Below, piece by piece: positions 33,478 to 42,336 of a stretch of DNA of 46,527 nucleotides (positions are counted from its first letter, which is position 1; the number at the start of each line of letters is the position of its first letter). Under the pieces are notes generated by a model. That model had not been told where the DNA came from, ran no database searches, and saw nothing but the letters and a program-made list of their open reading frames with translations. Source of the DNA: Crocinitomicaceae bacterium (GTDB taxonomy: Bacteria > Bacteroidota > Bacteroidia > Flavobacteriales_G > Salibacteraceae); the NCBI GenBank assembly GCA_002713215.1, contig PAVO01000033.1, forward strand, positions 1 through 46,527, in the 5' to 3' direction. A program made the position numbers and the translations under genes.

Positions 33478-33512
33478 TGGAATTGTAATTCCGTTATGTT
33501 CAATGCAAAGGA

Positions 33513-34715
33513 CTAGTTATTCTGGTGCGAAATAATGTAATCTCCCATTCGCATTGCTATATCCTCGTTAAGCTCCTTAGTGAAGTGACAATAGTCGACA
33601 AAAACCCATTTATCCGATTCATGAATCCAGTTCATAAGAAAGATGGTGCTGTCGTTGCTGTATTTCTCTGTGGCTTTGTCATACATGATCTGGTAATATT
33701 GATTAGTTGGTGCATAATCGAGTAGGGTAGTATAGTAATTGTATACACCGTGTTCCAGGTCTTTGAGTTTGTTCGTATTTCTTCGGGAAAGGTGTGGTTG
33801 AATTAGCAGCAGGTGCTGCTGTTGATTTTTTACCAACAGATCCCTAAACGCATCTAAGCTCATCAAGAAGCTATCTACTGCGTTGGAAATAGTTGGATCT
33901 TCTGTATCGTATTTCAATTCCAAAGGAGTTGCGTTCATCCATTTGTCCTGGATAACCTTATTGTTGGCTCTCCGCAACTTTAGACGACTGAAAAAGAAAT
34001 TCTTTTTGGCCGAATTAAGAAAGGCAGACATTCTGGTTAGCGCTGTGTATGTGGTGATTGGTTTATTATTCGAAGGATCATTTTTCCAATCGTCGATCAG
34101 GTATTGTTTTACTGAATAATTGGGTGCAATGGACTTAGGCTCATTGACTCCATCCATCGAAATAACCCAATCGGGATTGTATTTCTTCAAACGTTCATAG
34201 TTCCATTGGCTTTGAAGAACCGTGGTACTGCTAATTGCGGCATTAAACACTTTAACTTTTTTATCCGGTATCCTTTCTGCCAGGTATTTTTCCAGATAAC
34301 CATCGATTGAGGTTGAAATGGGATGGTTAAAAATGTTGGTAATATCGAGCCACTCACCACTAATGTTAGAGCCCATTCCTGCCATAGCACTTCCTCCCAG
34401 GAGAAATACCCAGAAATCACTTTCTTGTTTTTTAGGCATAAATACTTCACCGGGCGGCATTCTTATGCCCAATTCGTTGTATTGCGACTCTTTGTAAAAC
34501 TCGAGGTAAAAGGGTCTGTTGTTCCAAATGAGGATTGAATCAGATGCTAGCCGAGGGCTACCCTGAATCTGCAAGTCGGTGCTGTAGGGAGACCATCGGA
34601 AATAGGCTGGAATTCGAAAAGACAGCTCAATAATCAGAAGAAAAAATAGCAATACAAACGCAGTATATCCGAATAGCTTTTTCTTAGACCATTGTTTGGT
34701 ATTCTTCTGTTCCAT
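33513..34715 (-). CDS. Membrane-anchored SGNH/GDSL hydrolase-like protein
   Basis: 400 residues. An N-terminal transmembrane helix (LFGYTAFVLLFFLLIIELSF, about 14-34) anchors a periplasmic domain. SGNH-type blocks are visible in order: LLGGSAMAG (about 105-113, block I with the nucleophile serine S109), NAAISSTTVLQSQ (158-170, block II glycine replaced), ISMDGVNE (185-192, block III, N191), and VDYCHFTKEL (373-382, block V with D374 and H377). All catalytic-type residues are kept. Related proteins include esterases acting on acylated polysaccharides. It follows the SxtJ-like gene by 18 bp and precedes the MFS gene by 35 bp, so an envelope-modification role with the carbamoyltransferase is plausible. 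Confidence 0.78.
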   Translation of the reverse strand: MEQKNTKQWSKKKLFGYTAFVLLFFLLIIELSFRIPAYFRWSPYSTDLQIQGSPRLASDSILIWNNRPFYLEFYKESQYNELGIRMPPGEVFMPKKQESDFWVFLLGGSAMAGMGSNISGEWLDITNIFNHPISTSIDGYLEKYLAERIPDKKVKVFNAAISSTTVLQSQWNYERLKKYNPDWVISMDGVNEPKSIAPNYSVKQYLIDDWKNDPSNNKPITTYTALTRMSAFLNSAKKNFFFSRLKLRRANNKVIQDKWMNATPLELKYDTEDPTISNAVDSFLMSLDAFRDLLVKNQQQHLLLIQPHLSRRNTNKLKDLEHGVYNYYTTLLDYAPTNQYYQIMYDKATEKYSNDSTIFLMNWIHESDKWVFVDYCHFTKELNEDIAMRMGDYIISHQNN

Positions 34716-34733
34716 AAATTCAGACCGGCCCAG

Positions 34734-35108
34734 TTACCAGGGTTTTTCGAATGACGCCTTGTCAAACTCCTTATTGCTTTCTTTGAAGAGGGAGTCTTTT
34801 GTGTTTTTTAAAGACAGTGGGTTTTTGTCTCCAAATGCTCTTGATAGAAAAGCGATGGGGGTTAAAAACAGATAGAAGATTACCGATAGCAAGATATTGG
34901 GTACAATTAAGCTTAGTAGCCAGGCCAGCTTCATCCACAAAAAATCAATTTTTTTTGCGAGGTATCCCGAAACAAGACCAAGAGCTCCAACAATAAAGGA
35001 TGTCATTAACGCCCACCTCCAATCGGTAACGATATAGATAAAAAGCATACCTAGCGAAATAACCAGGATTGTTTTTATGGGTTCAGATTTTTGTTTCGAA
35101 AGATCCAT
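34734..35108 (-). CDS. SxtJ-family membrane protein
   Basis: 124 residues with three hydrophobic helices: IKTILVISLGMLFIYIV, WALMTSFIVGALGLVSGYLA, and WLLSLIVPNILLSVIFYLFLTPIAFL, then a charged tail with SKDSLF-like residues. Composition, helix layout and position next to a NodU-type carbamoyltransferase and a DUF5989 protein match the SxtJ family, which I recall as a partner of carbamoyltransferases in saxitoxin and related loci. Exact role unknown. It begins 3 bp after the stop of the DUF5989 gene and ends 18 bp before the SGNH gene, so translational coupling is likely. Confidence 0.8.
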   Translation of the reverse strand: MDLSKQKSEPIKTILVISLGMLFIYIVTDWRWALMTSFIVGALGLVSGYLAKKIDFLWMKLAWLLSLIVPNILLSVIFYLFLTPIAFLSRAFGDKNPLSLKNTKDSLFKESNKEFDKASFEKPW

Positions 35109-35111
35109 TAA

Positions 35112-35261
35112 CTAAAATAGGGTGTATATAAATGGTGCAACTGCACTGCCACCGCCAAAAACGATTAAGATTCCAAGTAGCAGCAACACGATAATAATAG
35201 GTGCTAACCAGAACTTTTTGCGCTCTTTCATAAAGAGCCATAAATCTGTCAAAAATTCCAT
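35112..35261 (-). CDS. DUF5989/SxtK-like 49-residue membrane protein
   Basis: A short gene of 50 codons: ATG at 35261, TAG at 35112-35114. The product reads MEFLTDLWLFMKERKKFWL followed by one hydrophobic helix (APIIIVLLLLGILIVFGG) and the end GGGSAVAPFIYTLF. This combination (LWxFMxxRKKxWLxPI then LLLGxLIVFxxGSAVAPFIYTLF) is what I recognise as the DUF5989 family, called SxtK in saxitoxin clusters, nearly always beside a carbamoyltransferase and an SxtJ gene. It lies 42 bp after the carbamoyltransferase stop and 3 bp before the SxtJ start. Function is unproven; its presence completes the trio here. Confidence 0.85.
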   Translation of the reverse strand: MEFLTDLWLFMKERKKFWLAPIIIVLLLLGILIVFGGGSAVAPFIYTLF

Positions 35262-35303
35262 TAGAAAGGATTGTTTTTAAGGGTCAAATATAATGGGGTC
35301 ATG

Positions 35304-37169
35304 CTAATCTTTTTTAAATACAACCCGCCATTTTTCCTTGTTTTGCCAATCGGGTTGTTTTGTCTTTTCATACAGGTAATCACCAATTACCAAATAATCC
35401 ATTTCGGTACTCATAAAACATCGGTAGGCATCGTAAGGAGTACAAACTACCGGTTCACCCCGAACATTAAAACTGGTATTAACCAATAGCCCGTAACCGG
35501 TTTGTTTTTCAAATTCGCTTATTAGATTCCAGTATCGCTCGTTGGTTTGTTTGCTCACACTCTGAATGCGTGCTGAGAAATCGACATGGGTAACGGATTG
35601 AATGTCGCTTCTTTCCGTGTAAAGGCGATCCCAGAAAGGGAGGTTCATGTAGTTGTCGGCCATTGATTTTCTTCTCGATTCCTTTACCGGGGCCACCAAA
35701 AGCATGTAGGGCGAATTTTCTTCGATATCGAAATATTCACCGGCTTTTTCTTCTAAAAAGGAAGGGGCAAATGGCCTGAATCCTTCCCGGTATTTGATCT
35801 TAAGGTTTAATTTTTTCTGCATTTCAGGGTTTCGTGCATCTCCCAATATGCTTCTATTTCCCAGTGATCGTGGTCCGAATTCCATTTTCCCCTGAAACCA
35901 GCCCACCACGTGGCCTTCGGCCAATTTGGAAGCCACCAGTTGATTAAGATCAGATATGTTTTGATAATGATCGAAAACTGCCTTTACCTTTTTATTTACT
36001 TGTTGAATTTCCTTGTCGGAATAGTCAGGGCCCAGGTAAGCCCCTTTCATCGTATCGAGTTTATCTTCTCGTTTTCGGCTGCCGTTAAAATACATGTAGT
36101 TTACCGCGAGTGCTGCCCCCAGGGCTCCTCCGGCGTCACCTGCTGCCGGTTGAATGTAAATTTCCTTGAATATTTTCTCCTTCAGCAGTTTTCCATTGGC
36201 TACACAATTCAGAGCCACACCGCCAGCGAGACACAGGTGATCTAACCCTGTTATGCGTTTCGCCTCCTGCGCCATTTTTAAAACAATCTCTTCGGTAACC
36301 AATTGAATGGCCAGCGCCAGGTTGCAGTGATGCTGTTCCAGTTTATCTTCTTCGGCTCTTCGTGATATCCCAAACAAGTTTTTCCATTTGCGGTCTTTTA
36401 CCATCCTTAATCCAGTGGCGTAATTGAAATAACGTTGGTTAAGCCAAATGGAGCCATCTTCTTTAATGTCTACCAGTTCCTTCTTTATAATGGATATGAA
36501 TTTGTTGGTTTCTTCCGAATTGGGATTTCCATAAGGAGCAAGTCCCATGAGTTTATACTCTCCTGAATTAACAGTAAATCCTAAAAAATAGGTGAATGCG
36601 CTATAGAGTAGGCCTACCGAATGGGGAAACTCCATTTCTTTTAGCAATTTGATTTTTCCCTGTTCCCCAATTCCAATGGAGGCGGTACACCATTCTCCAA
36701 CTCCATCAATGGTTAAAATTGCTGCTTGTTCAAAAGGTGAAGGATAGAATGCGCTTGCTGCATGCGACAAATGATGTTCTGGAAAGAGCAACTTGACCTG
36801 TTTCTTTTGGTAGGGGCCAACTTCTTTTAATCCCTCATAAATCAGCTTCTTGAGAAACATTTTCTCATTGAGCCAAACCGGTATTGCTTTTAAGAACGAA
36901 ACAAGTCCTTTGGGTGCAAATGCATAGTAGGTTTGAAGCAACCGTTCAAATTTTAGCAAGGGTTTGTCGTAGAACACTATTGCATCCAGTTCGTCCAGTT
37001 CCAAACCGGCTTCTTCCAGGCAATATTTAATAGCATTTGTTGGAAAGTCAGGAGTGTGTTTAATGCGTGTAAACCGTTCTTCCTGTGCTGCTGCAATAAT
37101 CTCATCACCTATGGTTAAGGCTGCTGCTGAGTCGTGATAAAAGGCAGAAATCCCTAATATTTTCTTCAT
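35304..37169 (-). CDS. NodU/CmcH-type O-carbamoyltransferase
   Basis: 621 residues. The enzyme activates carbamoyl phosphate with ATP to a carbamoyl-adenylate and passes the carbamoyl to a hydroxyl of a sugar or small molecule. The N-terminal Kae1-like half starts ILGISAFYHDSAAAL, with QEERFTRIKH and the metal-binding HHLSHAASAFYPSP (132-145) and TIDGVGEW. The middle carries LAGGVALNCVANGKL (about 314-328) and the PAAGDAGGALGAAL loop. The C-terminal half has EFGPRSLGNRSIL (430-442) and NTSFNVRGEPVV. All hallmark motifs are intact. Its stop is next to the start of the DUF5989 gene and its start follows the PhoD gene directly, indicating one operon. Acceptor unknown; a cell-surface glycan or secreted metabolite is likely. 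Confidence 0.93.
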   Translation of the reverse strand: MKKILGISAFYHDSAAALTIGDEIIAAAQEERFTRIKHTPDFPTNAIKYCLEEAGLELDELDAIVFYDKPLLKFERLLQTYYAFAPKGLVSFLKAIPVWLNEKMFLKKLIYEGLKEVGPYQKKQVKLLFPEHHLSHAASAFYPSPFEQAAILTIDGVGEWCTASIGIGEQGKIKLLKEMEFPHSVGLLYSAFTYFLGFTVNSGEYKLMGLAPYGNPNSEETNKFISIIKKELVDIKEDGSIWLNQRYFNYATGLRMVKDRKWKNLFGISRRAEEDKLEQHHCNLALAIQLVTEEIVLKMAQEAKRITGLDHLCLAGGVALNCVANGKLLKEKIFKEIYIQPAAGDAGGALGAALAVNYMYFNGSRKREDKLDTMKGAYLGPDYSDKEIQQVNKKVKAVFDHYQNISDLNQLVASKLAEGHVVGWFQGKMEFGPRSLGNRSILGDARNPEMQKKLNLKIKYREGFRPFAPSFLEEKAGEYFDIEENSPYMLLVAPVKESRRKSMADNYMNLPFWDRLYTERSDIQSVTHVDFSARIQSVSKQTNERYWNLISEFEKQTGYGLLVNTSFNVRGEPVVCTPYDAYRCFMSTEMDYLVIGDYLYEKTKQPDWQNKEKWRVVFKKD

Positions 37170-38498
37170 CTAGTACTTGGGCTGATCGATTAGGTATTGA
37201 AACAGGCTTTTTCCATCCGAATCAAAGTATTCGACTTTTAACTTTCGTTTGCCTCTTTTGCCGGAAATGGAAAGCCGTGTAAAGTGTCTTTCCTTGATTA
37301 GACTTCCTTTAACCCGATAAAGATTCTCTTCTTTTACCTTTCTGTGAGCACTTGAAGTCAGGGGAGAGGATGTAATGTCATAAACCATATTGTTGTCGTT
37401 TAATAACAACTGACTGATTTCGCCATGATGCCTGTCTCCGTCCAGAAATATTACTCCTTTTATGTCTCTTTTTGCCAACTGATCGAGGATATATTTTCGT
37501 TCTTCAGGATAATTGCTATGGTTTTCATATACCTCAACGCTGTTGAGAAACTGCCCTCCAACTACAACAAATTTGAAAGTAGCCCTAGATGAGCTCAGGG
37601 CCTCAATTAACCAATTTAACTGATGCTTGCCCAGAATTGATGGGTTTTTACTCTTCTTGGATTTCCGATAATATCGATTATCGAGGGCAAAAAAGTCACA
37701 GTCGTTGTAGCCAAATTGAGTGGTAATTCCGGGCTTGTCATCAACACCGAAGGAAGGGTTGGGCCAAAAATCTTTAAATGCCTGAAGGGTTATGTCTTTG
37801 TGTACAAAACTGCGGTCAGCATCATTAGGCCCATAATCATGATCGTCCCATATGGCGTAGTTGTGCGTATGTGCGATTAAGGATTGCATTTCCGGGAGCG
37901 AACGGGTATGTGTATTTCGATAATAAATTCCGGTCTTGGTATTCCAATCGGCTTCGCGCAGGTAAATGTTGTCCCCAAGCCACAGCATCATTTCCGGGTG
38001 CATGGAATCTATGGCCGTAAAAATTTGATAATCTCCTCCATAGGGCTTGCCTGGGCGGTCAAAAGGCGCGTCGTTAACGTAGTTGCAACTGCCGATTACG
38101 AAATTAAAGTCAGGGGCATTGGTTCTCCATTGCCATAGTGTTTGCGATCGAAACTCACAGCGATAGGGTAGTTCAATTCTGATCCGGTTAATCCATACTT
38201 CGTATTCGTATATTTTTCCCGGTAAAACCTGATCGGCCAGCAGCTTACAGGCAAAGGCCTTATCTCTGGCTGTAACTTCCGAAATGGTATGGAATTTATC
38301 GTCAGCTTTCCCTTTTTCCCAGTACACAATTTTTACTTCAGCGCTTTCTGTGGTTTGTATCCAGAGCTGAACCTCTCTCATTTCAGAATAGCCAACCATT
38401 GGTCCTGATTGCAGAAAAACCTTTTGCGAAAAGCCAGCGCTACCGCACAGTAAAATGCTAAGGGTTAGAATTGCAAAAGTTTTATTTAAAAACGGCAT
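37170..38498 (-). CDS. PhoD-family alkaline phosphatase/phosphodiesterase-like protein
   Basis: About 442 residues from the ATG at 38498, which gives a signal peptide MPFLNKTFAILTLSILLCGSAGFSQ; the ATG at 38531 is the alternative and would overlap the upstream gene. An N-terminal Fn3/purple-acid-type beta domain (about 25-120) precedes the metallophosphatase domain: FVIGSCNYVND, MLWLGDNIY (metal ligand D), AIWDDHDYGPNDADRS, and FLDGDRHHGEISQL. These match the PhoD-like binuclear metal centre. The protein is exported to the periplasm or surface. It sits upstream of the carbamoyltransferase in the same minus-strand run (0-bp gap); a role in trimming phosphorylated surface molecules is possible but inferred. 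Confidence 0.85.
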   Translation of the reverse strand: MPFLNKTFAILTLSILLCGSAGFSQKVFLQSGPMVGYSEMREVQLWIQTTESAEVKIVYWEKGKADDKFHTISEVTARDKAFACKLLADQVLPGKIYEYEVWINRIRIELPYRCEFRSQTLWQWRTNAPDFNFVIGSCNYVNDAPFDRPGKPYGGDYQIFTAIDSMHPEMMLWLGDNIYLREADWNTKTGIYYRNTHTRSLPEMQSLIAHTHNYAIWDDHDYGPNDADRSFVHKDITLQAFKDFWPNPSFGVDDKPGITTQFGYNDCDFFALDNRYYRKSKKSKNPSILGKHQLNWLIEALSSSRATFKFVVVGGQFLNSVEVYENHSNYPEERKYILDQLAKRDIKGVIFLDGDRHHGEISQLLLNDNNMVYDITSSPLTSSAHRKVKEENLYRVKGSLIKERHFTRLSISGKRGKRKLKVEYFDSDGKSLFQYLIDQPKY

Positions 38499-38514
38499 AA
38501 AATGCAAGATTAAT

Positions 38515-39234
38515 TTATTCGGTTGCTTCATCCAATTGCTTGTGTGATTTTGTGCCTATGGAAACACTAACTCCCAACTGAATTACCTGATTGTATTCGG
38601 TTGGAGCTCCCGAATTGGTATAAATAGGCATCATTCCCTGATAGTAGTTTGCGTTTATGCTCATGCCTTTTCCTTTAAACAGCTTATAGGAGAATCCTGC
38701 TTTAACCCCAAAGTCCCAGTGATTTATGCTGTTTCTTACATTGGTTTCGAAAATTATATTTCCTTTCTCTGTTGATTCGTAAAAAGAATCATCGGCTCGC
38801 GTAAGAAACGACAACTGGGGGCCAACATCGAAATATAAATGATTGAATAAATTCACTTTTAAAAGCACCGGCAGGCTAAAGTATCTAAGTCTCCGTTGAA
38901 CTGCAGTATTGGATAATGCCGGATCTAAGATGCTATCGTTCAATGAGTAATAAGGCAGCTTATTTCCACCACTTTCACTGATAAAATAAAGCCGTGGGTT
39001 TAAAATTAATCGTTCGTTGAGCTTAAATTCAAAGAACATTCCAAGGTTAAGCGAACCCCTTGAATAGTCCGGGTCATAAGACTTAATGGAACTGTAGCTG
39101 GCTCCAATATCAAGGCCAAATTTGACTTTATCCGAGTTTAATTTATCGCCGAATAACAGGGCTATAATAATTTGACTTTGGCAAACTGTAGAAAAGAAGA
39201 TTAAAATCGCAATTAAAGTAATTCGAATGGGCAT
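38515..39234 (-). CDS. Outer-membrane beta-barrel (porin-like) protein
   Basis: The ATG at 39234 gives the signal peptide MPIRITLIAILIFFSTVCQSQ, so it is preferred to a TTG at 39270. About 239 residues, alternating-hydrophobic strands (LNLGMFFEFKLNERLILNPRLYF, LRYFSLPVLLKVNLFNHLYFDVGPQLSF, WDFGVKAGFSYKL) typical of PorT/Omp_beta_brl-type barrels of Bacteroidota. Outer membrane. Function not known. It is the first gene of a possible operon with the PhoD gene (16 bp), carbamoyltransferase, SxtK/J, SGNH and MFS genes. Confidence 0.75.
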   Translation of the reverse strand: MPIRITLIAILIFFSTVCQSQIIIALLFGDKLNSDKVKFGLDIGASYSSIKSYDPDYSRGSLNLGMFFEFKLNERLILNPRLYFISESGGNKLPYYSLNDSILDPALSNTAVQRRLRYFSLPVLLKVNLFNHLYFDVGPQLSFLTRADDSFYESTEKGNIIFETNVRNSINHWDFGVKAGFSYKLFKGKGMSINANYYQGMMPIYTNSGAPTEYNQVIQLGVSVSIGTKSHKQLDEATE

Positions 39235-39340
39235 ATTTGTACAATAATACTTAATAATGAAAGGAATCAAATGGACGAACTAAACAATTCCAATTTGTTC
39301 ACCTTTTGGCAGTAACTTATGATATCCGGCTGGTAAGAAC

Positions 39341-40870
39341 ATGGGGTTAAGAACACTTTTTTTTGATTTGTGGAGGAGTAGAGGAAGGAATGTCAGGCGT
39401 AAACTTTTGCGCGACTCTTTAATAGCCTTTTCGTTTGTAATTGCAGTTATAACCATTATGGGTGTATGGCAATACCGCGAGTTAAGAAATAACTTGTTGG
39501 AGGAAACAACCAATCATGCTTTAAATGAAGCTATTGAAAAGTATACGAACCTTACAAATGATATTGAAAATACACTTCAGTTTTTAGATGCGATAGCTAA
39601 TGATTCTATGTTGTCTCCAGCCGATATGGAACCGATAATAAAAGCTACCCTGAAGACAAACCAGAAAATTTATTGTTTAACCATTGATAAAGAAGGAGAG
39701 TCAATGACTGGCTATAGAGGTGAGTCTGGTTATACCTTTACTAAGGAAACAAGAACCGTTAGGTTAGGAGAACAACCTTCGCAAATGAATAAGAATGAAA
39801 CATGGAGTTCTCCATATCTTTCTCAAAGACGAAATGTACCGGTGATTTCAGTAAGCAATGAGGAGTATGACAGGTATTCTCAGGTGAAATTGGAAGTTAG
39901 CCTGTTGGATTTACATACTTTTCTTAAGGAAATTTCAGTATCGAAACACAGTGAGGTTCTTTTGTTTAGACCTGGGAATAAAACGGTTTTTAACCCAATG
40001 ATTTACTCGTCAAATTATAAACCTAAAGTAGCCCTTGATGAAAGCGATATTTTTCAATCCTATGAGTTATCAGGATCAAAAACCATTGTATCTGCATTTG
40101 ATGCCATGCGCAAGAAAGGTGAAAAGCCCTCATATCCGATAATATTTCAACTCGATGGACAAATTCACTGGATGCGGGCACGTAAGATTGAAAGCAGGAG
40201 AGACGAGTTGTTTGTTGGGGTGATCGTTCCTGAGTCGGATTTTATAGGCGTGTTGAAGCGAAAATTTGGACTGTTTGTTTTGTTCCTCATTTCTGCGCTG
40301 TTGCTTTCTGCCTTCCTACTCTTTGTAGTAATTAGCAAATACGGGAATCAGATTAAAGATTTGCCTCAAATCCATGTAGATAGAAAAAGGGCTAAGGTTG
40401 ATCTTATTAAACTAATTGAGAAAGGGGAGAGCAAACATCTCGAATTTAAGTCTACGGTTCGTTATCACCTTAAAGCAGAAAGAAATGATAAGGTTATAGA
40501 AATGGCCTGGTTGAAGGGAATTGCGGGATTCCTGAATACCGAGGGAGGAATTATGCTTCTGGGAATAACTGACGACGGTGATGTCCATGGAATTGAGATG
40601 GACAATTTTGATAGTGAAGATAAATGCCGACTTCACATTAAAAATCTAATAACCCGATACATAGGGGTGGAGTCCCTGGGGTATTTAAACATTCAATTTG
40701 TAACAGTTGATTCCAGGCAAATTGTAATTATCGAAACTGAACCGGCCTCCAATCCATTTTATGTTCAGGTTAATAATGAAGACCAGTTTTACATCAGAAC
40801 TGGTCCGGCAAGTTCAAAATTGTCGGTTAGTGAAACCGTAGAATACGTAAAGGCAAATTTCAGGAACTAA
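39341..40870 (+). CDS. Cache-like sensor fused to a Schlafen AlbA_2 domain
   Basis: 509 residues. Membrane helix 1 (DSLIAFSFVIAVITIMGVW, about 25-43), a periplasmic segment of about 265 residues (45-309) with the ETWSSPYLSQRRNVPVISVS and LDGQIHWMRARKI patterns of a dCache-type ligand-sensing domain, membrane helix 2 (310-331), then a cytoplasmic domain (about 350-485) with LEFKSTVRYHL (E368, K370), GFLNTEGGIMLLGITDDGDVHGIE (397-419) and the end of the AlbA_2/Schlafen core. AlbA_2 domains are usually cytoplasmic and linked to RNA cleavage, transcription control or phage defence. Here the sensor would gate the AlbA_2 activity, an inference. Start ATG at 39341. It converges on the FadL-like gene with a 4-bp overlap at CTAA, and is divergent from the porin gene 106 bp away. 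Confidence 0.8.
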   Translation: MGLRTLFFDLWRSRGRNVRRKLLRDSLIAFSFVIAVITIMGVWQYRELRNNLLEETTNHALNEAIEKYTNLTNDIENTLQFLDAIANDSMLSPADMEPIIKATLKTNQKIYCLTIDKEGESMTGYRGESGYTFTKETRTVRLGEQPSQMNKNETWSSPYLSQRRNVPVISVSNEEYDRYSQVKLEVSLLDLHTFLKEISVSKHSEVLLFRPGNKTVFNPMIYSSNYKPKVALDESDIFQSYELSGSKTIVSAFDAMRKKGEKPSYPIIFQLDGQIHWMRARKIESRRDELFVGVIVPESDFIGVLKRKFGLFVLFLISALLLSAFLLFVVISKYGNQIKDLPQIHVDRKRAKVDLIKLIEKGESKHLEFKSTVRYHLKAERNDKVIEMAWLKGIAGFLNTEGGIMLLGITDDGDVHGIEMDNFDSEDKCRLHIKNLITRYIGVESLGYLNIQFVTVDSRQIVIIETEPASNPFYVQVNNEDQFYIRTGPASSKLSVSETVEYVKANFRN

Positions 40871-42336
40871 TCTCCCGGATTAATCTGGTCGGACGTTTTG
40901 GGTGCAAAATTTAAGGTTAACCCAATTACGAGGGATAATCGGTTATACCGTGTTTCGGTATCTGTTCCAATGGGCCCCATCATGTTGTTGTTTAAATCAG
41001 GGTTATTGATGCTTGCTAACTGAAGGTCACCTTTGCTTCGTCCATACGCATAATTTAATCCCAGAATAATCTCGTCAAATTTTCTTGTATACCAATGAAT
41101 TCCACCTGAAAAATGGTACAGGTTCCAATAACTCATGTGAGGAATCCATTGTTCAGGCATTCGCTGAGTTTGGTTGTCATAATGATTAAAGTCGGTACGA
41201 AACCCGGCGATACCATACAAACGGTCGTTTACTTTGTGCTCGAATCCCATACCAATGTTAAAGACAGCGCGGTTCGATGTCCATACTTCCTGAAACTCGC
41301 TACCTATGTTGCCATTTTGCTGTCCCAAACTAGTTTCAGGGGTTCTAACCTCTACCATTTTATAGTTGTCTACAGCGGTAAACCACGCAGCCCTAAAGTT
41401 TATAATGTTGTTTGAAATCGGAAATTCCAATCCAAAATCAAAAATGGTTGGTGATTTATAATAGGAATCCAGCTTTTCCTGGTAAAGGGACACATTAGTA
41501 GAGTTTGTACCTGATTCGCTGTATTCCAGCTTTCTTTCTATTACCGATTTCGAAACCAGTGGAATGGTCCACCGGGGAGTGGTAATGCTCAACCCAGCCT
41601 TAATCTTATCTTTTCGATAGGCTATACCAATTTTCCAAAGATTGCCCACATGAATTTGGTCGAGTTCCCGGTAGTCGGTGTAGTTACCAATTTGCGTAAA
41701 TGAACCGTTTCTTCGGTTTTCAAAAAAGGTAGAACTGTTGGTATGCTGAATGTTTCGGTGTTGCCTAATCGTAAAGAAGGTACTTAGACCTATTGAAAGA
41801 CCCGTTTTAATTTCCGTACCGAATCCCATTCCAATCCAGTCTTCTCGTATTTCGATTCGGTAGTCATAACCTGAATTGTAGTACTCTTTTCCCGGAAAGG
41901 AAGGAAATATATCGTGGTACCCCTGGTGTGTTCCTTTTAGGTTATACCGGGTATTAATGGTATTGAACACCGCATAGGTAACGGCAGAGAAGGGGGTACC
42001 TTTAATTTTAAACCCACCGGAAAAGAAAGAAGGGGAGATGCCCAACCAGGTTCTGCTCAAATTGATTCCATTGCCGGCACCATTTTTAATGAATAGCCCC
42101 TGCAAGGTATAAATGTCGGTACTAAGGTTAATGTTGCTTTTCGATATGTAAGCCAGGTTTCCCGGGTTGTAGTACACCGCACTGTTGTCACTTGCCGAAG
42201 CAGTTACAGCCCCGGATAACAAGGAAGACTTAGCTCCAATTTGATTGATCCAGTAGTTATTCTCCTGCGCAACCCCTTTAAATTGAATAACACAGAAAAT
42301 AAAGAGAAGGACATAAGCAGAATGGAATGGCTTCAT
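40867..42336 (-). CDS. FadL/OmpP1-type outer-membrane transport protein
   Basis: 489 residues with a signal peptide (MKPFHSAYVLLFIFCVIQFKGVAQ). The start of the mature part, WINQIGAKSSLLSGAVTASASDNSAVYYNPGNLAYI, is the OmpP1/FadL pattern (S-A-V-Y-Y-N-P), after which come repeated amphipathic strands. FadL-type barrels take up hydrophobic molecules such as fatty acids and aromatic compounds; substrate unknown here. Its ATG overlaps the stop of the AsmA-like gene by 4 bp (ATGA), so the pair is translationally coupled. The stop overlaps the convergent Cache-AlbA_2 gene by 3 bases. Confidence 0.82.
   Translation of the reverse strand: MKPFHSAYVLLFIFCVIQFKGVAQENNYWINQIGAKSSLLSGAVTASASDNSAVYYNPGNLAYISKSNINLSTDIYTLQGLFIKNGAGNGINLSRTWLGISPSFFSGGFKIKGTPFSAVTYAVFNTINTRYNLKGTHQGYHDIFPSFPGKEYYNSGYDYRIEIREDWIGMGFGTEIKTGLSIGLSTFFTIRQHRNIQHTNSSTFFENRRNGSFTQIGNYTDYRELDQIHVGNLWKIGIAYRKDKIKAGLSITTPRWTIPLVSKSVIERKLEYSESGTNSTNVSLYQEKLDSYYKSPTIFDFGLEFPISNNIINFRAAWFTAVDNYKMVEVRTPETSLGQQNGNIGSEFQEVWTSNRAVFNIGMGFEHKVNDRLYGIAGFRTDFNHYDNQTQRMPEQWIPHMSYWNLYHFSGGIHWYTRKFDEIILGLNYAYGRSKGDLQLASINNPDLNNNMMGPIGTDTETRYNRLSLVIGLTLNFAPKTSDQINPGD

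Noticed and set aside
39242-39271. Minus-strand TTTG...TATTATTG promoter-like pair before the porin gene
   Set aside because: Spacing is near consensus (18 bases), but the -7 box has one mismatch and the message would start at the ATG itself; too weak to list.
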